The notes under the pieces are model-generated. The model was not told the DNA's origin and made no database searches. It saw nothing but the letters and a program-made list of their open reading frames with translations. From Saccharofermentans sp. (GTDB lineage Bacteria > Bacillota > Clostridia > Saccharofermentanales > Saccharofermentanaceae), in assembly GCA_024683485.1 (NCBI GenBank), contig JAIKYD010000058.1, positions 1-38,948 of the forward strand: DNA of 38,948 nt. Direction: 5' to 3'. Of the stretch, positions 18,226 through 26,804 are shown piece after piece (within the stretch, counting starts at the first letter, position 1; each line of letters opens with the position of its first letter). The translations under genes and the position numbers were made by a program.

Positions 18226-18248
18226 TTAATACCGCCTCAGTCCTCTAA

Positions 18249-19415
18249 TTATTTATTGCTCTTCTCAATATAATCCATCATCTTGGAGACAATCGGTTCC
18301 CAGGTATAGTTCTCAATAATATTTCTCCTGGCATTTTGCTTGATCTTAGCGGCATAATCCGCATCATCCAAATATCTTAAGATGGCTGCTTCCCATTTAT
18401 CAACGTCAAATTCGGCTATCTCCTGTCCGAAGCTCTCATCCTTGATCAAAGTAGTAGAACCACCGTTGCGGCTTGTTACCACCGGAGAATCAAAATACAT
18501 GGCCTCAAGAAGCACCATTCCGAATATCTCTTTGATGGAAGGAAGAATAAATGCTTTGGCAAGTGGATAAATGAACTGAAGCTGCGGATTATCGACCCTA
18601 TTGATATGCCATATAGCATTCTTAACATTTTCGGGCACGTTCTTCATAAGATCCTCAAAGTAAGATTCATTTTTCCTGCCGATCAGTTTGTTGAAGAGTG
18701 TCTGTTCGCTCTTGCCTATCATTATGAGTTTTGTATCAGGTCTGTCTGATAACACTTTCTCGAAAACCTTCAGAATAAACGGAATATTCTTTCTGGCCTC
18801 CAGCGTTCCGATATAGAGGATACAATTATTCGCCTTCATATAATCGGCTATTTCGCGGGTGGATTCAGTGCATTCAACATTATCAAATCTTGTTATATCA
18901 AGTCCCACACCGACATTGATAAGATCCGTATATCCCTTTTTCTCAAGAAATTCTTTTGCCAGTTCGGATTTAACAAACTTGCACTTCAATTCCCTGTCGA
19001 GCTTTCTGGTATATAAAGCATCGTAAAATACCGACACAAAAGGAAGCATAAACATGTTGTAATAAGGACCCGTGTACATGGATGTATTTGGGTGCCTCTT
19101 AGCTATGAGATGAGTCATCAGCTGATTATATTCCCTGCTTATTACGACATCATACTGCGACAGGAATTCAGGCTGAAGTGCCTCCTTGCAGATACCAGTA
19201 CGGAGTATCCTCTTCCTCTTCTTAAAGATAACTCTGGCTTTATGGCCCTGATATTCCAGAAGATCAACGGTCCTTTCATCTGTGCTGTGATAATTCAGAT
19301 AATCGCAGTCGTAACCGAGTTTGCAAAAAGCCCTGGCAATGCCGGCGCCCTGAACATTGTATCCGTTCAGGTCCTCATCATAAGGTGTAGATCTTACAAA
19401 TAAAACTTTTGTCAT
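18249..19415 (-). CDS. GT4-family glycosyltransferase
   Basis: 388 aa from ATG 19415 (AGGAG 6 nt upstream, 'MTKVLFVRSTPYDEDLNGYN'); the longer frame to 19448 would overlap the gene before it. GT-B fold: N-terminal 'NVQGAGIARAFCKLGYDCDY', C-terminal 'NCILYIGTLEARKNIPFILK' and the donor-site motif 'ILPSIKEIFGMVLLEAMYFDSPVV' with the conserved E..G..LLEA. Retaining glycosyltransferase using a nucleotide sugar; donor unknown. Confidence 0.88.
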   Translation of the reverse strand: MTKVLFVRSTPYDEDLNGYNVQGAGIARAFCKLGYDCDYLNYHSTDERTVDLLEYQGHKARVIFKKRKRILRTGICKEALQPEFLSQYDVVISREYNQLMTHLIAKRHPNTSMYTGPYYNMFMLPFVSVFYDALYTRKLDRELKCKFVKSELAKEFLEKKGYTDLINVGVGLDITRFDNVECTESTREIADYMKANNCILYIGTLEARKNIPFILKVFEKVLSDRPDTKLIMIGKSEQTLFNKLIGRKNESYFEDLMKNVPENVKNAIWHINRVDNPQLQFIYPLAKAFILPSIKEIFGMVLLEAMYFDSPVVTSRNGGSTTLIKDESFGQEIAEFDVDKWEAAILRYLDDADYAAKIKQNARRNIIENYTWEPIVSKMMDYIEKSNK

Positions 19416-19432
19416 TCTTATCTCCTGATATA

Positions 19433-20665
19433 TCAGCCTTTCATCCACAAACTCTTATATTCGTTTCCGATGAATTCCCAACTGTAATGATTAATGATAC
19501 GGTCTTTTGCTCTTCTGCCGTATTCCTGTCTAGTAATATCATCCATAGCATCGGCGCGGTCTATCGCTCCGGCCAGATCTCCCTCTGATGCACTCCAGTA
19601 TATTGCGCTGTCATCAGCAACTTCCCTGTTGAATCCCACATCGATAAGGAGATTCAGATCAGTAGATCCAAGAGCCTCAAGAAGACTCGGATTCGTACCA
19701 CCTACTGTATGACCGTGGAAGTTTCCGTATGCATTCTCCCTTATCTTCTTGAGAAGTTCGGAATCGTAAACCGTACCTACAAACTTGATGCGCTTGTCAG
19801 ATCTCCAGTGGAGTTTATTCTCAAGTTCTTCAAGAAGTGAGTCATTTTTCGTTGTTATGATCGCGAAATCCTTATCCGAATGAGACTTCATGAATTCCCT
19901 TATCATAATCTCAAAACTGTTCTCCGGAACAAATCTTCCGCAGCACATGTAGTAGTGATACTTTTCGAGACCGTGAGATGAGAGCCAATCCGTAAACCTG
20001 GAATCGTTATCACCAAGATAACTCTTCCTTACGTCTGCACCATAAGCAATAAAAGTAGTCTTTGGAGAATAATCCTTATATTCTTCCCTGATGTATTTCT
20101 CAATATTGACTGAATCACAGACCAGAAGGTCCGCGCGTTTAACCATCATGCGCTCGGATTCCTTCCAGTATTTGCGGACTGGACCGGACCACTTTGCCCT
20201 CTTCCATTCGTGGCCGTCAGGATTGACATACACCTGCGCATTCAGTTTATGAGCTTTCCTTACGAGACCTGCAAAGAAGGGACCCAGACGGCAGGCAAGA
20301 ACATAGATCACCGCATTGCTGATATGCTTGGAACTGATGTATCCAAGGCACCATTTGAAAGCCTTAACGTCATAAATAATCGCCTGTGCCGCACCGATCT
20401 GTGGAACATGAAGCTTGACTATATTCGCATTATGATAAACGAAAGAATCTACACTGCCGTCCTGATTTTTAGTGATACCCGTAACCTGATCAAGCTTGGT
20501 CTCATCCATAGCACCGTCACCGTTGGCTTTGGTTACTATGTGGTAGCAGACGGAACCGTCATGCTGATGAACCTCAGTCAGCTTGTCAAGAAACGTCTCG
20601 TATCCTCCGTACTGGCCAATACACTTGGCTCCGATTATAAAGATATGACGTGGTGTGGTGCTCAT
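19433..20665 (-). CDS. DUF1972/GT4 glycosyltransferase, Cps2T (rhamnosyltransferase)-like
   Basis: 410 aa from ATG 20665, giving 'MSTTPRHIFIIGAKCIGQYG', the usual first residues of this family; an ATG at 20695 has no ribosome-binding site. The DUF1972 N-terminus 'IIGAKCIGQYGGYETFLDKL' is followed by 'YVNPDGHEWKRAKWSGPVRK' and a C-terminal 'NFHGHTVGGTNPSLLEALG'. Streptococcal relatives (Cps2T, RfaB-type) add beta-1,4-rhamnose as the second sugar of the repeat unit. Second in the operon right after the initiating transferase, consistent with adding sugar two. Start site moderately certain. Confidence 0.85.
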   Translation of the reverse strand: MSTTPRHIFIIGAKCIGQYGGYETFLDKLTEVHQHDGSVCYHIVTKANGDGAMDETKLDQVTGITKNQDGSVDSFVYHNANIVKLHVPQIGAAQAIIYDVKAFKWCLGYISSKHISNAVIYVLACRLGPFFAGLVRKAHKLNAQVYVNPDGHEWKRAKWSGPVRKYWKESERMMVKRADLLVCDSVNIEKYIREEYKDYSPKTTFIAYGADVRKSYLGDNDSRFTDWLSSHGLEKYHYYMCCGRFVPENSFEIMIREFMKSHSDKDFAIITTKNDSLLEELENKLHWRSDKRIKFVGTVYDSELLKKIRENAYGNFHGHTVGGTNPSLLEALGSTDLNLLIDVGFNREVADDSAIYWSASEGDLAGAIDRADAMDDITRQEYGRRAKDRIINHYSWEFIGNEYKSLWMKG

Positions 20666-20704
20666 ACTAATATCTTTTCCCAAGGTTTCTCTCATCAGCA
20701 GATC

Positions 20705-22147
20705 TTACATTGCACCTTTACGGGTAAAAAGCACACCTACGGTCTTGAACAATATCCTAAGGTCAAGTCCTATGCTCCAGTTGGCGATGTATTCCGTATC
20801 AAGTCTGACAACTTCCTCAAAATCGGTAATCTCACTTCTTCCGCTTACCTGCCACATTCCGGTTATTCCGGGCTTAACAGCCATTCTCGCGCGGTGGTGG
20901 AAATGATAATTCTCATATTCATCAATCGTAGGAGGTCTTGTGCCAACAGTTGACATCGATCCGCCGAGAACATTGAAGAACTGCGGGAACTCATCAAGAC
21001 TTGTCCTTCTGATGAATTCACCGATACCGGTCTTCTTCGTGCCGTCAGGAAGGATCTTGTTACCGATGATCCTCGGATCGAAATCCATCTTAAACATCAG
21101 GCCGTCCTTAACCCTGTTCTGATCCATAAGATCTTTCTTCATCTCTTCAGCATCCATCCTCATGGAACGGATCTTGTAGATCTTAATATGCTTTCCGTTC
21201 TTACCGATCCTTTCCTGCTTGAAAAGTATAGGACCCGGTGACTGAATCTTTATGATCGGTCCAATGACAGCCATAATGAGCAAAGCAGCTATGCTTCCGA
21301 TTATTCCCGCAACAATATCGAAAACCCTCTTCATCAGTGCCTGTACCGGTGTTGCATAGTTGATCGCAGTCGTAAGCACTGTTGTGCCGCCGATCTTCTC
21401 AGAGAATCTCTTAACGCCAGAACGGCTCATATAAGGAACATGGTAATGCGTGGGAACCGCCATAACAGCGCAGGCATCCATGAGCTTAACGACCTTCTTA
21501 TCGTTAACAGGACCGTCGATATATACCGAATCGATCCACTCTTTAGCTATATACTGAGCCGCGTTCTTCATATCTGATACTACAGGTATCCCGCAAACAC
21601 TTTTAAGATTGGTATTCTCGATGATGACCACGCCCTTGATCTCATAACCTGCCTGTTTATCACTTAAAAGGCTCGTAAGGATCTTCTCAGCGTTCTCAGC
21701 AGTAACAACAACAAGCATGTTGTTACGTTCTCTCTTAAAGCTCATGTGATGAAGAATGGTCTTCCACAGAACTCTGGCTCCATATCCGAAAAGGACATAA
21801 AAAACAAAGGTCAGACCGAGAGTGAATCTCGAATAAACATCACCCAGCTGTGATGTAAAGAAATATATCAGGACGATCAAGAGCACATACACTGTATGCT
21901 TTATAAGCTCAAAAGCTTCCCTCGCATATCCGCGCTTGATAACATCATGAAGAGAATTATTGAGAACAATGACAAAGAAATCAGCAATAAAAAGCAGGAT
22001 ACCCAGCGTCCTGTATTCATGCCTTGAATAAACCCAGTATTGGTGACGTATATAGAACGAGATAATAAAGCAAAGCTGAAGCACGATAACATCAAGCACC
22101 ATGAAGTCAATGTGCTTCGACCATCCCTGAGCATTTCTCTTATACAC
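20705..22147 (-). CDS. Polyprenyl glycosylphosphotransferase that starts the repeat unit (WbaP/CpsE type)
   Basis: 480 aa, GTG start at 22147 (AGGGAG 9 nt upstream; in-frame TGA between them). Four or five N-terminal membrane helices, a CoA-binding-like middle domain ('NMLVVVTAENAEKILTSLL', 'GVVIIE'), then a membrane-embedded helix (about 270-300) and the catalytic bacterial sugar-transferase domain: 'GPILFKQERIGKNGK', 'YKIRSMRMDAEE', 'RRTSLDEFPQFFNVLGGSMS', 'VKPGITGMWQVSGRS'. It moves a sugar-1-phosphate to undecaprenyl phosphate. First gene of the operon running to licD, so it probably starts the polymer that LicD decorates. Sugar not readable from sequence. Confidence 0.92.
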   Translation of the reverse strand: MYKRNAQGWSKHIDFMVLDVIVLQLCFIISFYIRHQYWVYSRHEYRTLGILLFIADFFVIVLNNSLHDVIKRGYAREAFELIKHTVYVLLIVLIYFFTSQLGDVYSRFTLGLTFVFYVLFGYGARVLWKTILHHMSFKRERNNMLVVVTAENAEKILTSLLSDKQAGYEIKGVVIIENTNLKSVCGIPVVSDMKNAAQYIAKEWIDSVYIDGPVNDKKVVKLMDACAVMAVPTHYHVPYMSRSGVKRFSEKIGGTTVLTTAINYATPVQALMKRVFDIVAGIIGSIAALLIMAVIGPIIKIQSPGPILFKQERIGKNGKHIKIYKIRSMRMDAEEMKKDLMDQNRVKDGLMFKMDFDPRIIGNKILPDGTKKTGIGEFIRRTSLDEFPQFFNVLGGSMSTVGTRPPTIDEYENYHFHHRARMAVKPGITGMWQVSGRSEITDFEEVVRLDTEYIANWSIGLDLRILFKTVGVLFTRKGAM

Positions 22148-22530
22148 TTCTCAATTCTCCCTGGGAAACTCCTATCTGCGTTCCCGGTGTCACCGCCGCC
22201 AGAACTAAGTTTCCTGTCATTATATGTCAGCGCATAAATTCACACACTAACACATGATGTCATTTTACCACTACTTCTAAAAATATTATAAATAATATAA
22301 ATGTGTCATGTTTCCGCGTATTTGTATATTTTGTTTATTTGGAATGAACAGCCTTTTATCCCAAATCTCGAAAATCCATTTTGTGGATAAACATACTGAA
22401 GTTGCCGGTTAATAACCAAACTAAAAGGTACTCAATTGAATTTCCCCACAAAACAGCAATCAAAATAACAAAGGCTACCTCAGCAATATGAGATAGCCTT
22501 TACCATATTAGATATGAAGCACGCAAAATA
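22148..22530 (-). promoter_or_regulatory. Gene-free upstream region of the polysaccharide operon
   Basis: No gene seen. Two candidate minus-strand -10 elements are TATAAT (22219-22224), flanked on both sides by TGACA, and an extended TGGTAAAAT (22262-22270); neither has a good -35. The word TGTCAT or TGTCAG occurs four times at 22215, 22225, 22258 and 22304 (plus strand), which could be operator half-sites. The part nearest 22500 contains the terminator of the GGDEF gene. Confidence 0.4.
22470..22501 (-). terminator. Intrinsic terminator of the GGDEF gene
   Basis: Minus-strand AAAGGCTATCTCA pairs with TGAGGTAGCCTTT (one mismatch) around TATTGC, followed by GTTATTTT. About 30 nt past the stop at 22531. 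Confidence 0.8.
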
Positions 22531-24369
22531 TCAATCTTTACGGTTCTTTTTCTTAGCCTTCTTCTCAAGATACATGGCCTTGTCGGCTTTACTCATGCAT
22601 TCAACGAGATCGCTCCATGCTGTAAGTTCACAGGTTCCGATACTTGCACTTAATTCATAAGGATATTTGCCGGTCTTGTTGACCTCTTTGATGTTATTCC
22701 TTACGCTCCTTATGAACTGACCAATCCTTCCGACATCGGACATAATAAGCACAGCCTCGAATTCATCACCGCCCATTCTGGCAACAAACTCTTCTGACTT
22801 AAGAGCGTTGTAAACACATTTTGCAATCTGCTTGATGGCTTCATCACCTGAGTTATGGCCGAAAGTATCGTTAATATACTTAAGACCGTCCATATCTATC
22901 GATACAACAGCAAGGTCATAGAGTTTATTACGGTCTTTGTCAAACATCTTCGAGATGTTCTGTTCAAAACCACGCCTGTTAAGCAATCCTGTAAGAGGGT
23001 CTTTAGTATATACGCTTACGATATCAGCAATACCGAAATACTTCTGGTAGAGTTCGAGCCTGTTAACGATCTGACCCGCCTGCATGAAAATATATTCGAC
23101 CTTCTCATTGATAAAATCGGGCTCGGCAGTATCAACAACCAGAACGGCATAACCATAAGCCTCGTTGCGGTATGCAATAGGCAGATATATAAGCGAGCCT
23201 GTATAATCATCCTTAAACCCGTCAGGCAAAAGTTTGCAATTAGTGAAACCCACAGATGGAGTACAGATATCGCCTTTATTTACAAAATAACCTGAAAGCA
23301 TCCTGTCATTCTCACGGAATCTGCAAAGATAACAATCTTTGACGCTTGGAACATCTCTTAAGTTCTCAAGAGTGATCTGGATAGCTGCTTCTCTGGTCAG
23401 TGCACTGTCAAAAAGAGCACTTATGATGACATACTCACGCATGGCATCAATGGAATTGGCTTTTGAAAGTTTAAGGTCGCGCAATGCCTTAAAGACATCT
23501 CTTCCCTCATCCTCATCGCCTGTACTCTCACGCGGAATGATATTACCCGAGACCGTCACATACAATTCGGCACTTTCCTTAGCAAAGATCTTCTCCATGA
23601 TCTCAACAGCACCATTTACAAGAGCTTCTTCAGAGATCTCAATGGTAGAAAGCGAAGGAATGTGGTCACCCGCTTCAACTATATTATCAACACCGCTGAT
23701 CATTGTATCATCTGGAATTGAGTATCCTCTTTGAATAAGCTCATCGATCAGCGTTACAGCTTCATAATCGTTGGAACAAATGATTGCTTCAGGAAGCGAT
23801 CCGTCTTCCCTGATAAAGAAATCAGCAGTCTCTGGTCCCTGGTTTATCCAATAGTTTCCATGGAATATAAGATCTTCCGTGACCTCATAGCCCTTCTCGC
23901 GCATAGCATCTTCGAAGCCTGCTCTTCTCTCTGCGGAATCGATAAGGTCATCTCTGCCTGTTACAAAACCGATATCGCCGGTCTTGCATTTCGAGATAAC
24001 ATATTCAGCAATATCATGCATTATCTTCCTGTTATCAGGAACAACATTAAAGAATCCCGTAATCTCAGATCTTATACAGATAACCGGAGGGGCTTCAGTA
24101 TCACTTAACAGGTCCTCCATCAGACCTTTTCCCAAACCGCCCTGGTCTATCGTGTCATAGCATAAGATAATACCGTCATATTCATGAATAGACGGAACAG
24201 AGAAAATGCTCTTGTACCCGATAACATGGAGAGGGTTTTTACTCGGAACTGAACAGGTTCCGAATATATCAAGCCTGTGTCCCTTCTCGCGGGCATAAGC
24301 ATCAAGACTTCTTATGATGGACGCGGAGTAGTCCCTGTACATATCTCCGATAAAAGCACATATCTTCAT
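22531..24369 (-). CDS. Cytosolic LacI-type sensor domain + GAF-like domain + GGDEF diguanylate cyclase
   Basis: 612 aa, no signal peptide or membrane segment. Residues about 1-280 match the sugar-binding fold of LacI/GalR regulators without the DNA-binding head ('GDIGFVTGRDDLIDSAERRAG', 'EAIICSNDYEAVTLIDELI', 'TMISGVDNI..AGDHIPSLST'). About 290-440 is a helical/GAF-like region. About 445-612 is GGDEF: 'DPLTGLLNRRGFEQNI', 'VSIDMDGLKYINDTFGHNSGD', 'VARMGGDEFEAVL'. The active GGDEF is intact; the RxxD inhibitory site is KSEE here, so product inhibition is probably absent. It should make c-di-GMP in response to a small molecule, maybe a sugar. Lying between two polysaccharide operons, it may control them. 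No Shine-Dalgarno; the -10 box is 6 nt before the ATG. Confidence 0.88.
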   Translation of the reverse strand: MKICAFIGDMYRDYSASIIRSLDAYAREKGHRLDIFGTCSVPSKNPLHVIGYKSIFSVPSIHEYDGIILCYDTIDQGGLGKGLMEDLLSDTEAPPVICIRSEITGFFNVVPDNRKIMHDIAEYVISKCKTGDIGFVTGRDDLIDSAERRAGFEDAMREKGYEVTEDLIFHGNYWINQGPETADFFIREDGSLPEAIICSNDYEAVTLIDELIQRGYSIPDDTMISGVDNIVEAGDHIPSLSTIEISEEALVNGAVEIMEKIFAKESAELYVTVSGNIIPRESTGDEDEGRDVFKALRDLKLSKANSIDAMREYVIISALFDSALTREAAIQITLENLRDVPSVKDCYLCRFRENDRMLSGYFVNKGDICTPSVGFTNCKLLPDGFKDDYTGSLIYLPIAYRNEAYGYAVLVVDTAEPDFINEKVEYIFMQAGQIVNRLELYQKYFGIADIVSVYTKDPLTGLLNRRGFEQNISKMFDKDRNKLYDLAVVSIDMDGLKYINDTFGHNSGDEAIKQIAKCVYNALKSEEFVARMGGDEFEAVLIMSDVGRIGQFIRSVRNNIKEVNKTGKYPYELSASIGTCELTAWSDLVECMSKADKAMYLEKKAKKKNRKD

Positions 24370-24375
24370 AGCATC

Positions 24376-24381
24376 ATTCTA
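24376..24381 (-). promoter_or_regulatory. -10 box placed for a leaderless mRNA
   Basis: Minus-strand TAGAAT lies exactly 6 nt before the ATG at 24369, the same geometry as at 5576-5581. A weak -35 (TTCTCA, 16-nt spacer) is possible. No ribosome-binding site is visible. Confidence 0.4.
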
Positions 24382-24441
24382 AGCAAAAAAGAATATATGA
24401 GAATTAAGAACTAATGAATTTTTGATGAATAATGGCGATAC

Positions 24442-25161
24442 TTAAAGCACCGCTCCAACAGTCCTGAAAAGGACACCAATATCCTTAAAGAATCCGAATT
24501 CCATAACAGACTTAAGATTATACTTCATCTTCTCGGGCAGTATCTCATTAACATAGACTTCATCGGCATCTTCAGCTTTCTCAAGAAGTTCAGCCTCATC
24601 CTTATATTCGATGCTTGCAATGGAAGTGATCCCGGCAGGCAAAAGCAATGTCGCCATCATCTCATCATAATACCTGTCAACATACTTAACAACTTCAGGT
24701 CTCGTGCCGACAAAGCTCATATTTCCTGACAGAACATCAAAAAGCTGGGGAAACTCATCCAGTCTATGGTCTCTCAGTTTTGCTCCGACTTTAGTGATTC
24801 TGGTATCATTGTCAACTGTAACACTTGTGCCCATCTTATCAGCATTGTTAACCATGGTCCTGAACTTGTGGATCCTGAACCTCGCCCCGTAAGAAGTTAC
24901 CCTCTCCTGCCTGAAGAAAACCGGTCCTTTGGAATCGCACTTTATCATGACAGCGATAATGATCATAGGTATTCCGAGCAGGATAATGAGGAACAATGAT
25001 GCGAGAATATCAAAAACACGCTTAAAGAATAAAGCTGCCTTATGTCTGCTTAATGCATCATAATACGGCCTGACTGCATCTAACCGGATATCATCAGGCA
25101 GACTCTCCCATCTGGGAAGAATAAACCATCTCTTTGGACCCGGCATCTTCTTATTCTGCAT
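24442..25161 (-). CDS. Short-form initiating sugar transferase
   Basis: 239 aa. One membrane helix (about 48-70, 'ASLFLIILLGIPMIIIAVMI') then the catalytic domain: 'GPVFFRQERVTSYGARFRIH', 'KFRTM', 'LRDHRLDEFPQLFDVLSGNM' and 'FVGTRPEV'. Lacks the N-terminal five-helix part of the enzyme at 20705-22147. Such short forms (PglC/EpsL-like) also load a phospho-sugar on undecaprenyl phosphate. It follows the Wzz-like gene by 30 nt in a two-gene operon. A second initiator suggests either a second polymer or an alternative first sugar. Confidence 0.88.
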   Translation of the reverse strand: MQNKKMPGPKRWFILPRWESLPDDIRLDAVRPYYDALSRHKAALFFKRVFDILASLFLIILLGIPMIIIAVMIKCDSKGPVFFRQERVTSYGARFRIHKFRTMVNNADKMGTSVTVDNDTRITKVGAKLRDHRLDEFPQLFDVLSGNMSFVGTRPEVVKYVDRYYDEMMATLLLPAGITSIASIEYKDEAELLEKAEDADEVYVNEILPEKMKYNLKSVMEFGFFKDIGVLFRTVGAVL

Positions 25162-25191
25162 GATATAGCCCGGACTGCCTGCCGCTTAAGG

Positions 25192-26661
25192 TCAGATAAT
25201 GATAGCACCGATGATCGGTGTACCACTATTATTGATAAGGCTTATCTCGTTGGTAACTGTCTTGATCACAGATACTTTACGCTGCTCCATAAGGACAACA
25301 GCATCATAATCTGAAATGGTCGAAAGTATATCCGGATTGCTGAAGATGTCAGGTTTATAATCACCCTTCAGTCCGAGAGCCTTAACCGCCTCATCCATTG
25401 CCTTGATAGCGCCTGTCCCTGTAACAAGGACTTTGCCATATTCCCTGGTGAGATTATGATAATTGGCACTAATAAGCTTACGGTTATTCTCTTCCGTCAT
25501 GGACGTATCGTCTTCAGATTTTTTATCAAGCATTCTGACAAACTTTGATCTCTTACCTGATGGAGTTAACACACCGATCTTACGGATACTTGTAAACACA
25601 CCAAAAAACTGTGCCTGCGTATATATCTTCTTCCCGAAAATATAGCAAAGAGCGGCAATAACGGCACCAATGAACACACCTGCAGCAAAACCGACTGCTG
25701 CCCATTTGATACCGGGCTTGATCATCTTCCATCTGCTTACATTGCGTTCGGAAGTCTCAGTGGGAATACCATCAACAGACACTTCTTTATGAGTTTCAAA
25801 GTATTCAAGGATCTCTTCTTTATCCGTGAGATCAAGATCATAAGCAATCTTATCCAGAGATTCATTGTAAGCTACGATCTGCTTCTGCAAAGTATCGATC
25901 TTACCTGTCTGGCTGATCTGTCCGTCTCTGATATTATTGTCAGTCTTCTGTATCTGCTGGATTCCTACAACATACAGAGAGTGCGGAGCAACAGAGTCAT
26001 TCAGATCACCGTAAACCTTCTTAACCTCGTTGATAACAAGTTCCATTACCTCATCACAGAAATCCCTTGAAGGTCCGATTACACTGATATACATTGAACC
26101 TACTCTGCTGACATCACTGTCAACACTGATTATCGTATTTGCAGCAGGCGAACTGCTGAAAGATACAAGCTCCCGTACATAATCAGCTTTCTTTCCTATC
26201 TTCTTGGCATATACCTCAAGGAAGCTTCCAGCTTTAACCTCACGCTCATAAGCACTGAACAGAGCATCATCGATACCGTTAGTATCATTTTTCTCCAGCG
26301 TAAGAGTTATCTGGGCGGTTGACTGATAAACATCTTCCGCATCGATCTGCATATAAATTGAATCTGCTATATAGTTTCTCTCGTTCTCGATCTGATCATT
26401 GATATTAGAGATCATATCGACAAGGAATCTTGCTCTCTCAATATTCTGGACACGCAACTCATACTGGATATCAGTCTCGCTATCATTTAACTTGGTGCTT
26501 GCATCAAGAACATCATTAGTCTTGACTCTTTGGATAATCTTATTTGCGCCAAGTCCCCCACCGATCAGTAAACCTGCAAGAATCATTATCCCAAGATGTT
26601 TTATAACAAACAGGATCAAATCCTTAATGATGATCTCGGCTTCATTATCGTTAGGATTCAT
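25192..26661 (-). CDS. Wzz/tyrosine-kinase-modulator-like chain-length protein with degenerate kinase-like tail
   Basis: 489 aa. N-terminal membrane helix (about 13-37, 'LILFVIKHLGIMILAGLLIG'), a long external helical region (about 40-310, 'VISVDSDVSRVGSMYISVIGPS'), a second helix (about 323-347, 'AAVGFAAGVFIGAVIAALCY'), then a cytosolic tail. The tail resembles bacterial tyrosine-kinase (CpsD/MinD-like) folds ('YGKVLVTGTGAIKAMDEAVK', 'SDYDAVVLMEQRKVSVIKTV'), but the P-loop GxxGxGKT and the Walker B Asp are lost. Wzz/CpsC proteins set polymer length and dock on the polymerase. Good site AAGGGG 8 nt before the ATG and a strong promoter upstream. The pseudokinase reading is inference. Confidence 0.78.
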   Translation of the reverse strand: MNPNDNEAEIIIKDLILFVIKHLGIMILAGLLIGGGLGANKIIQRVKTNDVLDASTKLNDSETDIQYELRVQNIERARFLVDMISNINDQIENERNYIADSIYMQIDAEDVYQSTAQITLTLEKNDTNGIDDALFSAYEREVKAGSFLEVYAKKIGKKADYVRELVSFSSSPAANTIISVDSDVSRVGSMYISVIGPSRDFCDEVMELVINEVKKVYGDLNDSVAPHSLYVVGIQQIQKTDNNIRDGQISQTGKIDTLQKQIVAYNESLDKIAYDLDLTDKEEILEYFETHKEVSVDGIPTETSERNVSRWKMIKPGIKWAAVGFAAGVFIGAVIAALCYIFGKKIYTQAQFFGVFTSIRKIGVLTPSGKRSKFVRMLDKKSEDDTSMTEENNRKLISANYHNLTREYGKVLVTGTGAIKAMDEAVKALGLKGDYKPDIFSNPDILSTISDYDAVVLMEQRKVSVIKTVTNEISLINNSGTPIIGAIII

Positions 26662-26694
26662 CAGTACTACCCCTTGATCACAAATTTCGGTGTT

Positions 26695-26723
26695 ATTATA
26701 AACGTCTTTCTTATATTGTTCAA
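26695..26723 (-). promoter_or_regulatory. Sigma-A-type promoter of the wzz-like operon
   Basis: Minus-strand TTGAAC (26723-26718), 17-nt spacer, TATAAT (26700-26695), about 34 nt before the ATG at 26661. Confidence 0.75.
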
Positions 26724-26804
26724 TCGCACCACAGTGTCCAAAAGGTCTCTCAAAAGCTCATACTCATTATGGTATGATTGGGAAAAAGCAATATGGAGGA
26801 CTAT

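Noticed and set aside
20210..20953. Long plus-strand open frame (247 codons)
   Set aside because: Lies antisense to the Cps2T-like and WbaP-like genes, has no recognisable domain and no ribosome-binding site.
22382..22390. Perfect DnaA-box match (TTATCCACA on the minus strand)
   Set aside because: Single copy; a 9-mer on both strands is expected by chance about once in every few windows of this size. No cluster or AT-rich unwinding element, and no dnaA or dnaN nearby.
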